NCBI GenBank assembly: GCA_963995505.1
Contig: OZ023181.1
Span: forward strand, 6,981,487-7,045,486
DNA from: Hypericum androsaemum
Lineage: Eukaryota > Streptophyta > Magnoliopsida > Malpighiales > Hypericaceae
Direction: 5' to 3'
Length of the DNA: 64,000 bases
Within the stretch, counting starts at the first letter, position 1. The number at the start of each line of letters is the position of its first letter. The position numbers and the translations under genes were made by a program. The notes beneath the pieces are model-generated. The model made no database searches and was not told the DNA's origin. It saw only the letters and a program-made list of their open reading frames with translations. Of the stretch, positions 22,417-32,798 are shown piece by piece.

Positions 22417-25266
22417 ATGGATGCACAGCCATACGGGCATCTTCTAGGGAATGGAGGACCCTTAGATACGTCGGTATTAGTGCACCAGGATGTGCACCGT
22501 TCTCAGGACGTGTGGAACCGTGAGGTTCGTGAAGGGATTAACGATAATCAGGACACATTGTTGAAGATACATCGACGGAAATGGACGGTGTCTCATGTGC
22601 AGAACGAGGCCTTTATAGCCTATATGAAGGAGGCAGGTTTCTGGGATGTGTGGTGTATTGGCTGGGTCGTTCTCGAAACAGCATTTGTTACAGCCTTGGT
22701 GGAGCGGTGGCGGCCCGAGACCCATACGTTCCATATGCCTGTGGGTGAGATGACAGTTACTCTTCAGGACGTTGCTGTGTTATTCGGGCTTTCTATCGAT
22801 GGACACCCAGTAACAGGGTTGCAGACACCTCCTGATTGGCACGAGTTCTGCGTACGCCTATTTGGCAGTAACCCGGCAGATACCCCTGGAATGGTTTGGA
22901 AAAACCAAATTGCCCTTAAATGGTTCGAGGACCATTTTGACCCTGCTACTATCCCGATTGATGCTGGTGATGAGGTCGTAAAACGATATGTTCGAGCGAA
23001 CATATTGCGACTTATCGGATGCATTCTTTTTCCCGAGTCTAGTGATGCGAGGGTGAACAGATACTGGTTGCCACTTCTAGAGAATGTAGAGGCAATTGGT
23101 TCTTACAGCTGGGGTAGTGCGTGTTTGTCACACACGTACAGCCATTTATGTAGAGCCACAAGCTCGACACGTTCACTTATTGCCGGGGCGATGACGCTAG
23201 TATGTATGTGGGCTTGGGAACGGATCATCCCAAATCGTCCAGTTTTGTTAAATCCGGCAGTGCAACAACCTGGGCAAGCACTGGGCATCAGGTACAAATT
23301 ATTACTTAATGCACTGTAGCCGCTGATTAACCTTATAGACTTGACCTGATATTTTTATGTCACTGTGCAGGTGGAGTGGAAAATTTAACAGAGCGGCCAG
23401 CAAAAAAATAACAACCGTATCTGTTTACAGACGCAGGTTGGATGAGCTTAGAGAATCAGATGTAAGTAATTTGTTTATTAAATTTTAATGAATAGTTTTG
23501 ACTTAAATCATACTGTATTGCATACATATAACCATGACCATTTGGACGAGCTACGACTGTGTGCATTTGTTACAGGTTGTATGGATGCCGTATAACGACG
23601 AGATTGTTGGCAATCTCCCGACAATATGCCATCGTGATTGTGGCTTATGGTTGGCACGAGTCCCGTTGATATGCTTTTTGCATGTGGAGTGGCATTATCC
23701 TGATCGGGTGTTACGACAGTTCGGATTACTCCAGGGTATTCCGGCTAGCCCTGAGATCGATGAGGCGACACATAGTGCGGTGGATGGTCAGGGTCAGGCT
23801 GGCCAAAATTGGAATGCTATTTACGAAGGCCATGTGAAGATCTGGGTGGAATTTCGGACAAGATATGTGTATCGCGGAGTACCTACATCACCGTATATCC
23901 ATTATCATGATGGATATATGGATTGGTACAGGAAGATTACTCGGCGATTCATCAGCCCTGCTAGCGCAATGTTACACATGAGTGTAAGTCAATTTAGCTA
24001 TGTTAAATAAAGATGTTGTCTATTTTAATTTTAATAGCGATGTTCCACAATGCTAATGATAATAAAATTTTATTTGTAGGCGGATGTTGTTGAGCATATA
24101 CGCCACAGGTCTTCAGACATTTCAGAAATTCAGAATTTGTCGCAGGTTGCACTTGGGTTCGCCGGCGAGCAAAGACGGTACCTAGGTCTCCGCGACAGCC
24201 AGCCACCTGTGGGACTGGCGGAGCACATGACATACGATCTTCCTCAATCAGAGAGGGTATCTGTCGTGAGACGCAAAACCACCCTTTTCAACAAGCGGCA
24301 ACCAATACCCTGGCCTGAGCCCGTACCTGGTTATCAAATGGAGCCCATGGTCTGGGAAGATTATCGGTCGAGATCGCAGATTCCAGCAAACACAGTGACG
24401 TCTCTCAGCATGGATACCTCCGCCTCTCATTCATTCTCCCAGCACACAGATTTTGGCACCCCCGGCTCCGCTTCCCAGCCGTCCCACCAGCACTCGAGTT
24501 ACGGCCTAGCCCACACTGGGGTGCCGCATTCCCAGCTGTTTACTCCCCCTAGGCAGAGGTATTTGTTTATCTTAATTTGTGGTGTTAATTATGAATTTTA
24601 TTACAATATGTTCAATTGATTTGATTTCATTATTATATAAATTTTTGGGTTTGTTATTAGGGGTGTTCTCATTGGAGACGGTACAACGGCAGCTAGGTCT
24701 GTGCAGCCGTTTTCTTACGGACTGGGCCCTTCCGGATCGGGTTTCGGCGTCGCCCCCTCCGCTGCTCATCCATTATTCAGGGACAATATATTTGGTTGGC
24801 CCCAAACTGGGGCTCATACGTCCGACACGCAGTCCAGTTTTGGTTTGACCCGGTCTGGTGTACAGACATCCCAACTATTTGAGACACCTACACAGAGGTT
24901 GGTTCTCTACAAATTGGTGTGTGTAAATTATGAATTTTATTTAAAAATTTTGAATTGATTGTATGGCTTTATTGTGTTGATAACATAATTTGTTGATTTT
25001 GATAAATTTGTATGATATTTTATAATAGGACTTCGCCACGTGATACTATAACTCATGGTAGTGGTGACTCTTCATTTGACGATCCAATCGATTTTGAGGA
25101 TGAAGAAATACCTCTGGTCCGGCGTCAGCCTAATCGGGGAGCTAGAGAGGCTGGTGTGCGATGTTTTACAGGAGGACACCTGAATGTGCCTGGAAAGGGA
25201 AAGGGGAAGGCGAATGCTCAAGCAGATAAGCATCAAAAGGAGAAGCCTCAGAAGAAGAAGAAGTAG
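22417..25266 (+). CDS. Plant mobile domain (PMD) protein, transposon-borne, 6 exons
   Basis: Exons are 22417-23291, 23371-23461, 23576-23983, 24080-24558, 24661-24897 and 25029-25266. All have GT-AG introns and consistent phase, giving 775 residues without a stop. The PMD fills about residues 25-480: FWDVWCIGWV, VTLQDVAVLFGLSIDG, YVRANILRLIGCILFP, YSWGSACLSHTYSHLCRAT, VVWMPYNDEI and HRDCGLWLARVPLI are hallmarks of the domain shared by host MAIN/MAIL proteins and by plant transposons. The tail is serine/glycine-rich and ends in a lysine cluster (QKKKK) that may be a nuclear signal. The ATG at 22417 directly follows a likely 3' splice site (TTGTTTAG), so a leader intron is possible. The end of exon 4 and exon 5 are related by duplication. 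It is convergent with the OB-fold gene, with stops 0.3 kb apart. Its role in the element is unknown; host PMD proteins act in gene silencing and genome stability. Confidence 0.9.
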
Positions 25267-25564
25267 TTTATGCTTCTGTACTAGACATTCGTTGGATGCT
25301 TTTATGACTGTATTAACTTCACTTTTTTTATGATTTGTGTTTTAGTTCTCGAAACTTTTCAAACGTTATAACTTTCTAGATAAGTATGCCGTCAAGATAT
25401 TAAACAAAGTACGGTATAAGGAAATACGACATGACAAAACTAAGAAGTGCAATACTAAAATAGGATGACAACAATCTGAAATAACAGATAAAAAAAATAT
25501 CTTTATGTTTCTCAACACGTTGTCACAATTCTCATCAGAATTCCCGGTAGGGACATATTTGCCA

Positions 25565-28275
25565 CTATTCCTTGAAAACTCGTTTAACATTCTCGTGATC
25601 AACACTGAAATGTATTCGATTTTCTTCATACGAGACATAAATCTGTTCAAAAAATACTTAATTAGGTCAATGATTATATTAAAATAATTTACTGACGACG
25701 ATGTAATGATAATATAAGCTTACATCTTTAACTAGCAACACACATCCATCACAGTAGGTACTCTCAATGTCTTGTAAACTCCCCGTGATTTCGCTAGTAG
25801 GATCCTTCATAAATTTATAGATATGAAGTCTTTGATAATTAAAAAATATGATTAAGAAACAAATAATACATTATATTATAATACCTGAAAAACTGCTCGG
25901 AAACTATTGCCGTATACATGTTTCTTCTTTTTCACGTACAGAACCATCTGCAAGTCTCTTAGTTAACAATAACATTACTTGCAAATTGCAAAATTTTCAT
26001 ATATGTACAAATGTTACCAGTGGAATTGTGATGCTTTCAGAGATTGTTTTTACATCCTCAATAGATACTCCATCAACGTTAGCTCCATACATCAAACCTA
26101 AAAAATTTAAAAATTAGATACTCCATAAATGTAAGTAACAAGTATGTATAAGTATTTTCGTAATACCGTGAGATAGAACAAATTCAATAGCTGTTGTCCA
26201 TGGTTCATTGTTGAAAATGTCATTGGCTTTGCGGTCTGCTTCAGCTCGTATGGCTTTCCTTCGAAGGGCTGATTTAGCTTCAGCTTCCTTTTTATGCAGC
26301 TCTAACCTCTTTTGTTCTTGAAGCCACTCAAAGGCCTCTGAGCCATATAGTGCCTTCAAATCGGCACCACGTCCCTCAGGATATGGTGCTGGAGGATAAG
26401 GACGACGACCATCATAGGATGGTGCTGGACGAGTTTGTTCTTGGGAATCTTCATCAGATTCTCCATTTTTCTTGAACACTTTGACCACGTTCTCATCAGT
26501 AATGCTAAATAATTTGTTGTTCGGGTATGGGGACGAGTCAACTTTTACCTGTTGAAGAACCAGAAAATCAGTAAACAACTATCTGGGACTATTGAGAAAA
26601 AAAAAAGGATATGCTCACATTTTTAAGATACAACACACATCCAGCTTCAACAAGACCGGTAGAGTCATTTATGGTACCAGTAATACTGCCTGTAGAATCC
26701 TGTAATATATTAAAAGTTTAAAAAATTTCTCACATAACATAAATATGTAAGAATAAATAAAATTCTTTTAATTGTACCTTTAATGTCGCAAGTGCGCCAA
26801 TTCCGACACGCTGAAAATGGGTCACCTCTACAACCATCTACAAGCAAATACAAAATACTTGTTATAAAATTGACTATGATGCTAACTCAAATTAAAGGAT
26901 AATGTAAAATTTCTTACCGACATAACTGTAGTACCACTATAGGTATTTTTGAAGCTCTGAATACTTGTCCCTTTAAAACAGGTTCCTATCATCATCCCTG
27001 TAAAATAAATTAAAATTTAATAAAAATATTATGTGATCCAATATAGAAATACGGAATACCTTCAACTGTCAGAAAGTCCATGGCTCTACTCCACGGTTCT
27101 GGATCTCGCTTGACAAGCTTGTAATAACAGTTGCTTTTGGTAGGTTTCTGAGGAGGGACTTCTGATCTATCGTTGGATGGCCTCTGTAATCGTTTGAAAA
27201 TATACCCAAACTTAGAACCACATAGAGCATTCCAATCGATTTGTTCTGGTTGTTCCTCTACTCGTTTCTTAATAATTTGTGCAATGAAAGCAGAAGTGAG
27301 TTGTTTATGATCCTGCGACTTTCGTAGGCGACCACAGGTATGGGGGTAGGTGTGTTTCACGATTTTCCATGGACTGAAAAGTGTGCCCCTTCTTTCCTGT
27401 GAGACACGGATCTCCCATTTGCAATCATCCGTCTCCCATTTTTTACACTTCACAGAAAAAGTTTCTGGCCTTGTTTCTTTTCGGACAAACTCACGCCCAT
27501 CGTTCATTACGAACGCCTCGATCTCCCTCTTTGCATCAAATTTGCTCTTCCAAATCGTACCCTCTTTCAACAAACCAGAACAACTTCCATCTATTGCTCG
27601 GTCGCAATCCCATTCTTCACCATAAACAGTCATCGATAATTGTTCACCGGGATCAGTTAGAGCGAGTTCACCGTATTGTTGTTCTCGGTATTGTTGTTCC
27701 TCTTCTTCTACTACTTCTTCTTCATCTTCGTCTTCTTCTGCTTCATTTTCGTCTTCTTCTGCTTCGTCTTCGTCTTCTACTTCTTCTGCTTCGTCTTCAC
27801 GATCAAAATTGTATGTGGCATATGGACCCGTCTCTCTAGGATCATTTTCAAACCAATCAAATATTGGTTCATGAGCAACATCCATCCCAGTTGACGTACT
27901 AGCTTCAACGAAAAACGGGTTGTAATTATTAACCCTCTTTTCCACAATGATTGTAAGCTTAATCTCCTTCACCATTGGTCCAAAGAAGTTAATCATGGTC
28001 TCCAGCATTATCCTAACATCTTCATCGTCGTTAATAAACATTGGACCAAATTGTCCTCTTCAAAATGGACATCTAAATATCAATGGCCCAAATTCTTCAT
28101 TTGGACCTATTGGGATCTTTTCGTTAACTTTTTTCCGCAAGATATTGTATCTAACAAATGCTGCATGAAATTTTAACTTCTCTTTCCCACCACCTTGGTA
28201 ATCAAAACCGGTTTCATTGTTGTTGAAAATTACTCCATCGTATTTCAACTTTATTCTTATAACCCGGTTAGCCAT
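25565..28275 (-). CDS. MuDR N-terminal region fused to two OB-fold modules, 9 exons, one in-frame stop
   Basis: Exons (high to low) are 28275-27060, 26997-26918, 26837-26778, 26699-26619, 26548-26167, 26097-26018, 25947-25885, 25804-25724 and 25642-25565. All have GT-AG borders and matching phase, 706 residues, with one TGA at 28062-28060. Residues 1-115 resemble the MuDR amino-terminal region (MANRVIRIKLKYDGV), and 155-195 are Asp/Glu-rich. About 240-325 is the Mutator DNA-binding domain (CKKWETDDCKWEI, then HTYPHTC). Where a DDE transposase should follow there are two repeats, each starting EPW..A..F. The first carries GIGALATLKDSTGSITGTI, GCVLYLKN and FSITDENVVKVF (about 433-510); the second carries DPTSEITGSL, GCVLLVKD and FSVDHENVKRVF (about 634-706). 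This pattern fits the HROB-type OB-fold. A Pro/Lys-rich helical linker joins them. The TGA may be a loss-of-function change; translation could alternatively start at the ATG at 28041. Confidence 0.78.
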
Positions 28276-28479
28276 TATGAATACTACAACAAAAGAAAAC
28301 AGTATGCAATTCTATATTAGCAAAACAAAACATAATTTATATTAACGAAAATATCATATAAACATACATTCTTCTCCATCAATTTTTTGGTCCGAGACCA
28401 CCTTAAGAACCAGATAAAATTTAATCGGACTGGCAGGGTGGTCACTTTTTGTACTCGACCATCCGGAATTTACCAAGAA

Positions 28480-28625
28480 AAAATTCACAATCTGACCGGT
28501 TGTTCCGGTCGGATTGGTCAGACTAACCAGACCGGTCTGACCGACCAGACCGGTCTGATCAACCCGACCAGTCCGACCGACCCGACCGGTCCAACTCATT
28601 AAACCGGTCTGGCCATTGGGGTTGG
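28480..28625. repeat. GACCGGTCTGACC-type short repeats
   Basis: Overlapping direct and inverted copies of GACCAGACCGGTCTGA and GACCCGACCGGTCC fill this stretch just upstream of the minus-strand gene. The motif resembles the 25-bp array at 22015-22262 on the other side of the element. Confidence 0.75.
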
Positions 28626-28644
28626 TCAGTTTATAAAATCCGCA

Positions 28645-28874
28645 CACCCACAAAATTTTAAATAATCAGATATCACACTCAAAAAATAGAAGGAATTAAT
28701 AATTTCAAAAGTAAAATATACTAATTATTTTTAATTAATGAACAAACTCTACATATATACACCCACAAAATTTTAAACAATCAGATATCACACTCAAAAA
28801 ATAGAAAGAATTAATAATTTCAAAGCTAAAATATACTAATTATTTTTAATTAATGAACAAACTCTACATATATA
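28645..28874. repeat. 115-bp tandem duplication
   Basis: The segment 28645-28759, beginning CACCCACAAAATTTTAAA, is repeated at 28760-28874 with only a few changes. It lies in the probable promoter region of the minus-strand MULE gene. High similarity suggests a recent duplication. Confidence 0.9.
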
Positions 28875-29001
28875 CCAAAATATTAAAGTAAATTAATTTA
28901 CCTGGTTTTGGGCAGGGTCTTCTATGGTATGCAGGACGTCTTCGTATGGATGACAAAAGGCCTCTGCGAGGTATCCATTATATAGGCCATATGATTGACC
29001 A

Positions 29002-29291
29002 AGATCCGACCAAAAAGTCGGATCTTGGACCAATATGATATATTCAAAAAAAAATGTCGGATCTTGGTCATATCTGAAATCTTCTGTTCAGATTTCGGAT
29101 ATGGCTTATCGACCAAGATCCGACTTTGTTTGTCGGATCTTGGTCATCCGAAAAAAAAAGTCAGATCTTGGTCCAAGATCTGACTTTTTTCGGCGTCCGT
29201 GCCACGTGGACACCGTCCCCGCAATACTTTCAAATCGGACGCTTTTTTCACAAAAAGTGGTGAATAGTAACACCATTCAGAAAAAAAATCC
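29002..29291 (-). repeat. Right TIR and subterminal palindromic array of the MULE
   Basis: This mirrors the left end: GACCAAGATCCGACC and GTCGGATCTTGG pairs at about 29000-29190 run into the TIR, which ends at 29291 next to the CTGAAAAAC copy of the target duplication. Confidence 0.85.
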
Positions 29292-29602
29292 CTGAAAAAC
29301 ACAGAGCTTTATTGGTTCCAATAGTTGAAAAGGCTTTATTGGTTAAGAGAATGATATTTATATCATTCTCATTGAGATTAATTCTTAGGAGCTCCTTTCT
29401 CTCCGTCCCCTTGCGTTCTCTCTGAAACCATGGTTTCAAAATTCAAAACTCCTCACCTCCTTCCCCCAAATTATTCCTAAAATTAATCCCAATTCTAAAA
29501 TCTCAGTGCATCCCTCTGTGTCTCTTCGTTCCCACTGTCGCCACCTCCATCCTTCCACCAGCGGGAAGGTCGGTTGGTGACAGTGGACCCTCCGCCCATC
29601 CC

Positions 29603-29943
29603 CCATGGTGGGCCTGACATCCTTGTTCGTCAATAACCTCCCGCCGTCATAGAAGTTCATCGACCTCCGGAATCACTTTGAGCCCTTATGTTTGGTGGTA
29701 GACATCTACGTTGCTGCCACGAGATCGAAGCAGAACTCCAAGTTCGGCTTTGTTCGAATCCCTGCCCTTGAAGATGTCGATTCTTTGGTTCTCAAGGTCA
29801 ACGGTTCACGAGTGGAGAATAAGCGAATCTTTGTGTCCAGGGAAAAGTTCGTTTGGGGTGGCTCCATGGCTCCCCCACCTTCTCCTGCTGCTCCTCTCGG
29901 GGCTTTCCCTGTTTTACCATGCGCTTGTGATGGTCCTCCTTAG
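29603..29943 (+). pseudogene. RRM fragment of a LINE ORF1-like gene
   Basis: The frame from ATG 29603 reads an RNA-recognition motif: RNP2-like SLFVNNLPPS, an in-frame TAG at 29648-29650, LRNHFEPLCLVVDIYV, then RNP1-like KFGFVRIPALEDVDS and VENKRIFVSREKF. It ends at TAG 29941-29943. RRMs with this layout open the first ORF of plant L1-type elements and also occur in splicing factors. The degenerate flanks favour a retroelement relic. Related sequence may continue beyond the LTR element inserted at 30080. Confidence 0.55.
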
Positions 29944-30823
29944 TGTCGGCCTCAAATTCAGATGGGTCCCCACTCTTCCTGTCTCTGCGGTGCGTCAAAA
30001 GTTCCATGCGTCCAATCCTTCTGAGGAGCTTGTGGACGATTCGTTATTTTGTTGCGCGGCATCGGCCCTTCTCGATGTGTGATACGAACCCCGCCAACGA
30101 TGCGCGAGACCCGTCCAAGAAGCGTTGAAATCCCAGATCATTCTAGATCAGTTCGTGATGGAGATCTCGACCCGATGCTCACAACCAAACAAGAACCTTG
30201 GTATTAAGACCGCGACCCGCTGCTTGAGTTGAAACAAAGAACCTTGATATGTCGAAGACGCCACAAACGGTGATGAAGATCCGCTTGATAAGTCGATAGT
30301 GAACTCGACGGAATCCCTCCGTTGTGTTCGAACAGTTTCGAAGAACCAAGAGAGCAAAGCCCATGTTTTTCAATCAATAATGGTCTACTTATTCTCATTG
30401 CATCAGCCTCTATAAATAGGCTCAATATTACAAAGAGATTCCTAATCAAACAACTCCTAAAAAGGAATTGAAATCTGGCTGGAAAGGGAAACTAAAAAGG
30501 AAACAATTCTCAGCCTTTTAGGAAGGCTAAAAACGTGTCCAACAATCTAAATAAGCCAAGAGTTGTTGGAATATAACATCCTAATCAAAACTAATGGCTG
30601 AAATAAACTTCCTAAATAGAATGCCCAAATCAGAGAGAATGAATCTTCAAGATCTTTGCTATTGAAAGGACCTTCTAGAACTTGTATTAAGGTCATAAAC
30701 TCAGCTGAATTTCGTGGCTCTTGGTCCGTGGACTTTAATAAATTTGCTTGAGCCCAACTCTCCAAAGTATGCTTGGAAATCAACCCATTAAGTTATGACT
30801 TGAAGCGCCTTGTGTGTGCTCTC

Positions 30824-31795
30824 TCACTTGGTCAGATTGGCACTTGAAATAATCATATGAGTGCTCTTCATATTCATATCATTCCCCTCCTCTTGAATGG
30901 GATTTGTCCTCAAATCCTCACATATGGCAAGCTGCCACAAATTAACAGCCATACTGGAACAAGGTTGAGTCGTTGAACGTCGTGGTTGTACTTGATATCT
31001 TCCGCTCCAACAGAATAAGTACTTCGAACATAAACAATCTGAATTCATCTCCAAATCAAAAGTTAAAGACTTACTTTTTTGAATAAGCCTTTCACCAATC
31101 TTCAAACTATTCCATAAGTTGATCAATGCTGATCCTCCAACATATTCAAACTTGTCCACTCCAAAGAAGTCAATATGCTCAACATATTCAACGTGAAAAT
31201 CTGGAAACATGTAAGATATGGGTTGATCCTCTTCCTTGTTAACAGCAACAATAAGTTCTTCATGTTCACCATCAATAGGAATTGTGCACTTCTTCATGTG
31301 AACAATATCCACCACAGATGATTCGTCAAACAAATCTCTTAGGTAAAGTAGTGACATGGTATGGTCATCAAAATAATCTCCATCAAATAAATCAATGGAA
31401 TATTCACCAAACTCCTCCCATGTCAAAACCTCTTCTTCAATAATCTCTTCAGATGTAACCTCCAAATAGACAGAACTACATACCTTCCCCTCAATGTCGT
31501 GCTTAGTGTTAATGGTGTTCTCCCTCTTTCCATTGACTTCTCCAACAAAATTAGCTCCTGAATTCTTCTCATCTTTGACCCTCATCCTCCTTTGTTGAAT
31601 TTGTCTTCCTCTACAGACATTAGGAACATCGTGTAGTTGCTCTTGTTTGTACAATATCCGGTCCACCTTTTTGCAGAGCTTCCTGACCTCCGTTCTCATT
31701 ATATGCCTTATCCCACTCATCATGGCCTCTAAAATCTTTGGATCAAGCATTGACAAATTAGCTTTAAAATCTCTTCTTGTGTAGTTGCAAGACAT
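30824..31795 (-). CDS. Gag-like ORF of the nonautonomous LTR element
   Basis: This open frame of 323 codons (MSCNYTRRDFKANLSML start) fills the interior and runs across the polypurine tract into the 3' LTR before stopping. It is acidic and hydrophilic, with a basic patch (RGRQIQQRRMRVKDEK) and no zinc knuckle, protease or reverse-transcriptase motif. Segments such as VHMKKCTIPIDG, EELIVAVNKEEDQPISYM and FDDHTMSLLYL recur in broken form at 48.1-48.5 kb and reversed at 49.8 kb, so it is a family protein. Placement between the primer site and the polypurine tract suggests a gag-derived role, but I cannot confirm the family. Confidence 0.65.
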   Translation of the reverse strand: MSCNYTRRDFKANLSMLDPKILEAMMSGIRHIMRTEVRKLCKKVDRILYKQEQLHDVPNVCRGRQIQQRRMRVKDEKNSGANFVGEVNGKRENTINTKHDIEGKVCSSVYLEVTSEEIIEEEVLTWEEFGEYSIDLFDGDYFDDHTMSLLYLRDLFDESSVVDIVHMKKCTIPIDGEHEELIVAVNKEEDQPISYMFPDFHVEYVEHIDFFGVDKFEYVGGSALINLWNSLKIGERLIQKSKSLTFDLEMNSDCLCSKYLFCWSGRYQVQPRRSTTQPCSSMAVNLWQLAICEDLRTNPIQEEGNDMNMKSTHMIISSANLTK

Positions 31796-31986
31796 TTTTT
31801 TTCACAATTCTCTTTTCTTTCCACTCTACTTTTTCTTTTTTTTTGGATTTTTTTAAACAGCAACAATAAGTTCTTCATGTTCACCATCAATAGGAATTGT
31901 GCACTTCTTCATGTGAAAAGAGAATTGTGAAAAAAATGTCTTGCAACTACACAAGAAGAGATTTTGAAGCTAATTTGTCAATGCTC
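31748..31986. repeat. About 68-bp inverted repeat beside the primer-binding site
   Basis: 31748-31815 (start of the gag ORF and its leader) reappears in reverse complement at about 31919-31986, nearly perfectly. The spacer includes a displaced direct copy (31856-31918) of gag sequence from about 31240-31300. This scrambled leader fits template switching during reverse transcription. Confidence 0.85.
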
Positions 31987-32798
31987 TGATACCAAATGAT
32001 ACGAACCCCGTCAATGATGCACGAGACCCATCCACGAAGTGTTGAAATTTCAGATCGTTCTAGATCAGTTCGTGATGGAGATCTCGACCCGATGCTCACA
32101 ACCAAACAAGAACCTTGGTATTACGACCGCGACCCGCTGTTTGAGTTGAAACAAAGAACCTTGATATGTCGATGACGCCACAAACGGTGATGAAGATCCG
32201 CTTGATAAGTCGATAGTGAACTCGACGGAATCCCTCCGTTGTATTCGAACAGTTCCGAAGAACCAAGAGAGCAAAGCCCACGTTTTTCCATCAATAATGG
32301 TCTACTTATTCTCATTGCATCAGCCTCTATAAATAGGCTCAATATTACAAAGAGATTCCTAATTAAACAACTCCTAAAAAGGAATTGAAATCTGGCTGGA
32401 AAGGGAAACTAAAAAGGAAACAATTCTCAGCCTTTTAGAAAGGCTAAAAACGTGTCCAACAATCTAAATAAGCCAAGAGTTGTTGGAATATAACTTCCTA
32501 ATCAAAACTAATGGCTGAAATAAACTTCCTAAATAGAATGCCCAAATCAGAGAGAATGAATCTTCAAGATCTTTGCTATTGAAAGGACCTTCTAGAACTT
32601 GTATTAAGGTCATAAACTCAGCTGAATTTCATGGCTCTTGGTCCATGGACTTTAATAAATTTGCTTGAGCCCAACTCTCCAAAGTATGCTTGGAAATCAG
32701 CCCATTAAGTTATGACTTGAAGCGCTTTGTGTGTGCTCTCTCACTTGGTCAGATTGGCACTTGAAATAATCATATGAGTGCTCTTCATATTCATATCA

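Larger units (their letters stand above)
21201..29291. mobile_element. 8.1-kb Mutator-like element (MULE) carrying two convergent genes
   Basis: The ends are inverted repeats of about 140 bp (21201-21341 and 29150-29291) that share TTTTTTCTGAATGG, then GGGGACGGTGTCCACGTGGC. The flanks CTGAAAAAT (21192-21200) and CTGAAAAAC (29292-29300) form a 9-bp target-site duplication with one mismatch, the length typical of Mutator elements. Inside, from the left, are palindromic subterminal repeats, a GC-rich low-complexity tract, 25-bp tandem repeats, a PMD gene (+), a MuDR-N/OB-fold gene (-), more repeats and the right palindromes. I found no DDE catalytic core, so it is probably mobilised in trans, if at all. 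Confidence 0.88.
30080..32798 (-). mobile_element. Nonautonomous LTR retrotransposon (TR-GAG/LARD-like), complete
   Basis: Two 802-bp LTRs at 30080-30881 and 31997-32798 start TGATACGAACCCC and end CATATTCATATCA. They are nearly identical except in the first 80 bp. The flanking pentamers ATGTG (30075-30079) and ACGTG (32799-32803) differ at one base and are the likely target duplication. On the minus strand a primer-binding site (TTTGGTATCAGAGC) adjoins the upper LTR, and a polypurine tract (AAGAGGAGGGGAA) adjoins the lower one. The 1.1-kb interior holds one gag-like ORF and no pol, so it depends on other elements. Confidence 0.9.

Noticed and set aside
27381..27894. Forward frames rich in Leu/Phe opposite the acidic tract
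   Set aside because: They are antisense of GAA/GAT-rich codons in the chimeric MULE gene, whose splice phase and motifs are consistent.
30147..30449. Minus-strand frames repeated at 32065-32342
   Set aside because: They lie in the two LTRs and repeat because the LTRs do. There is no domain or independent support.
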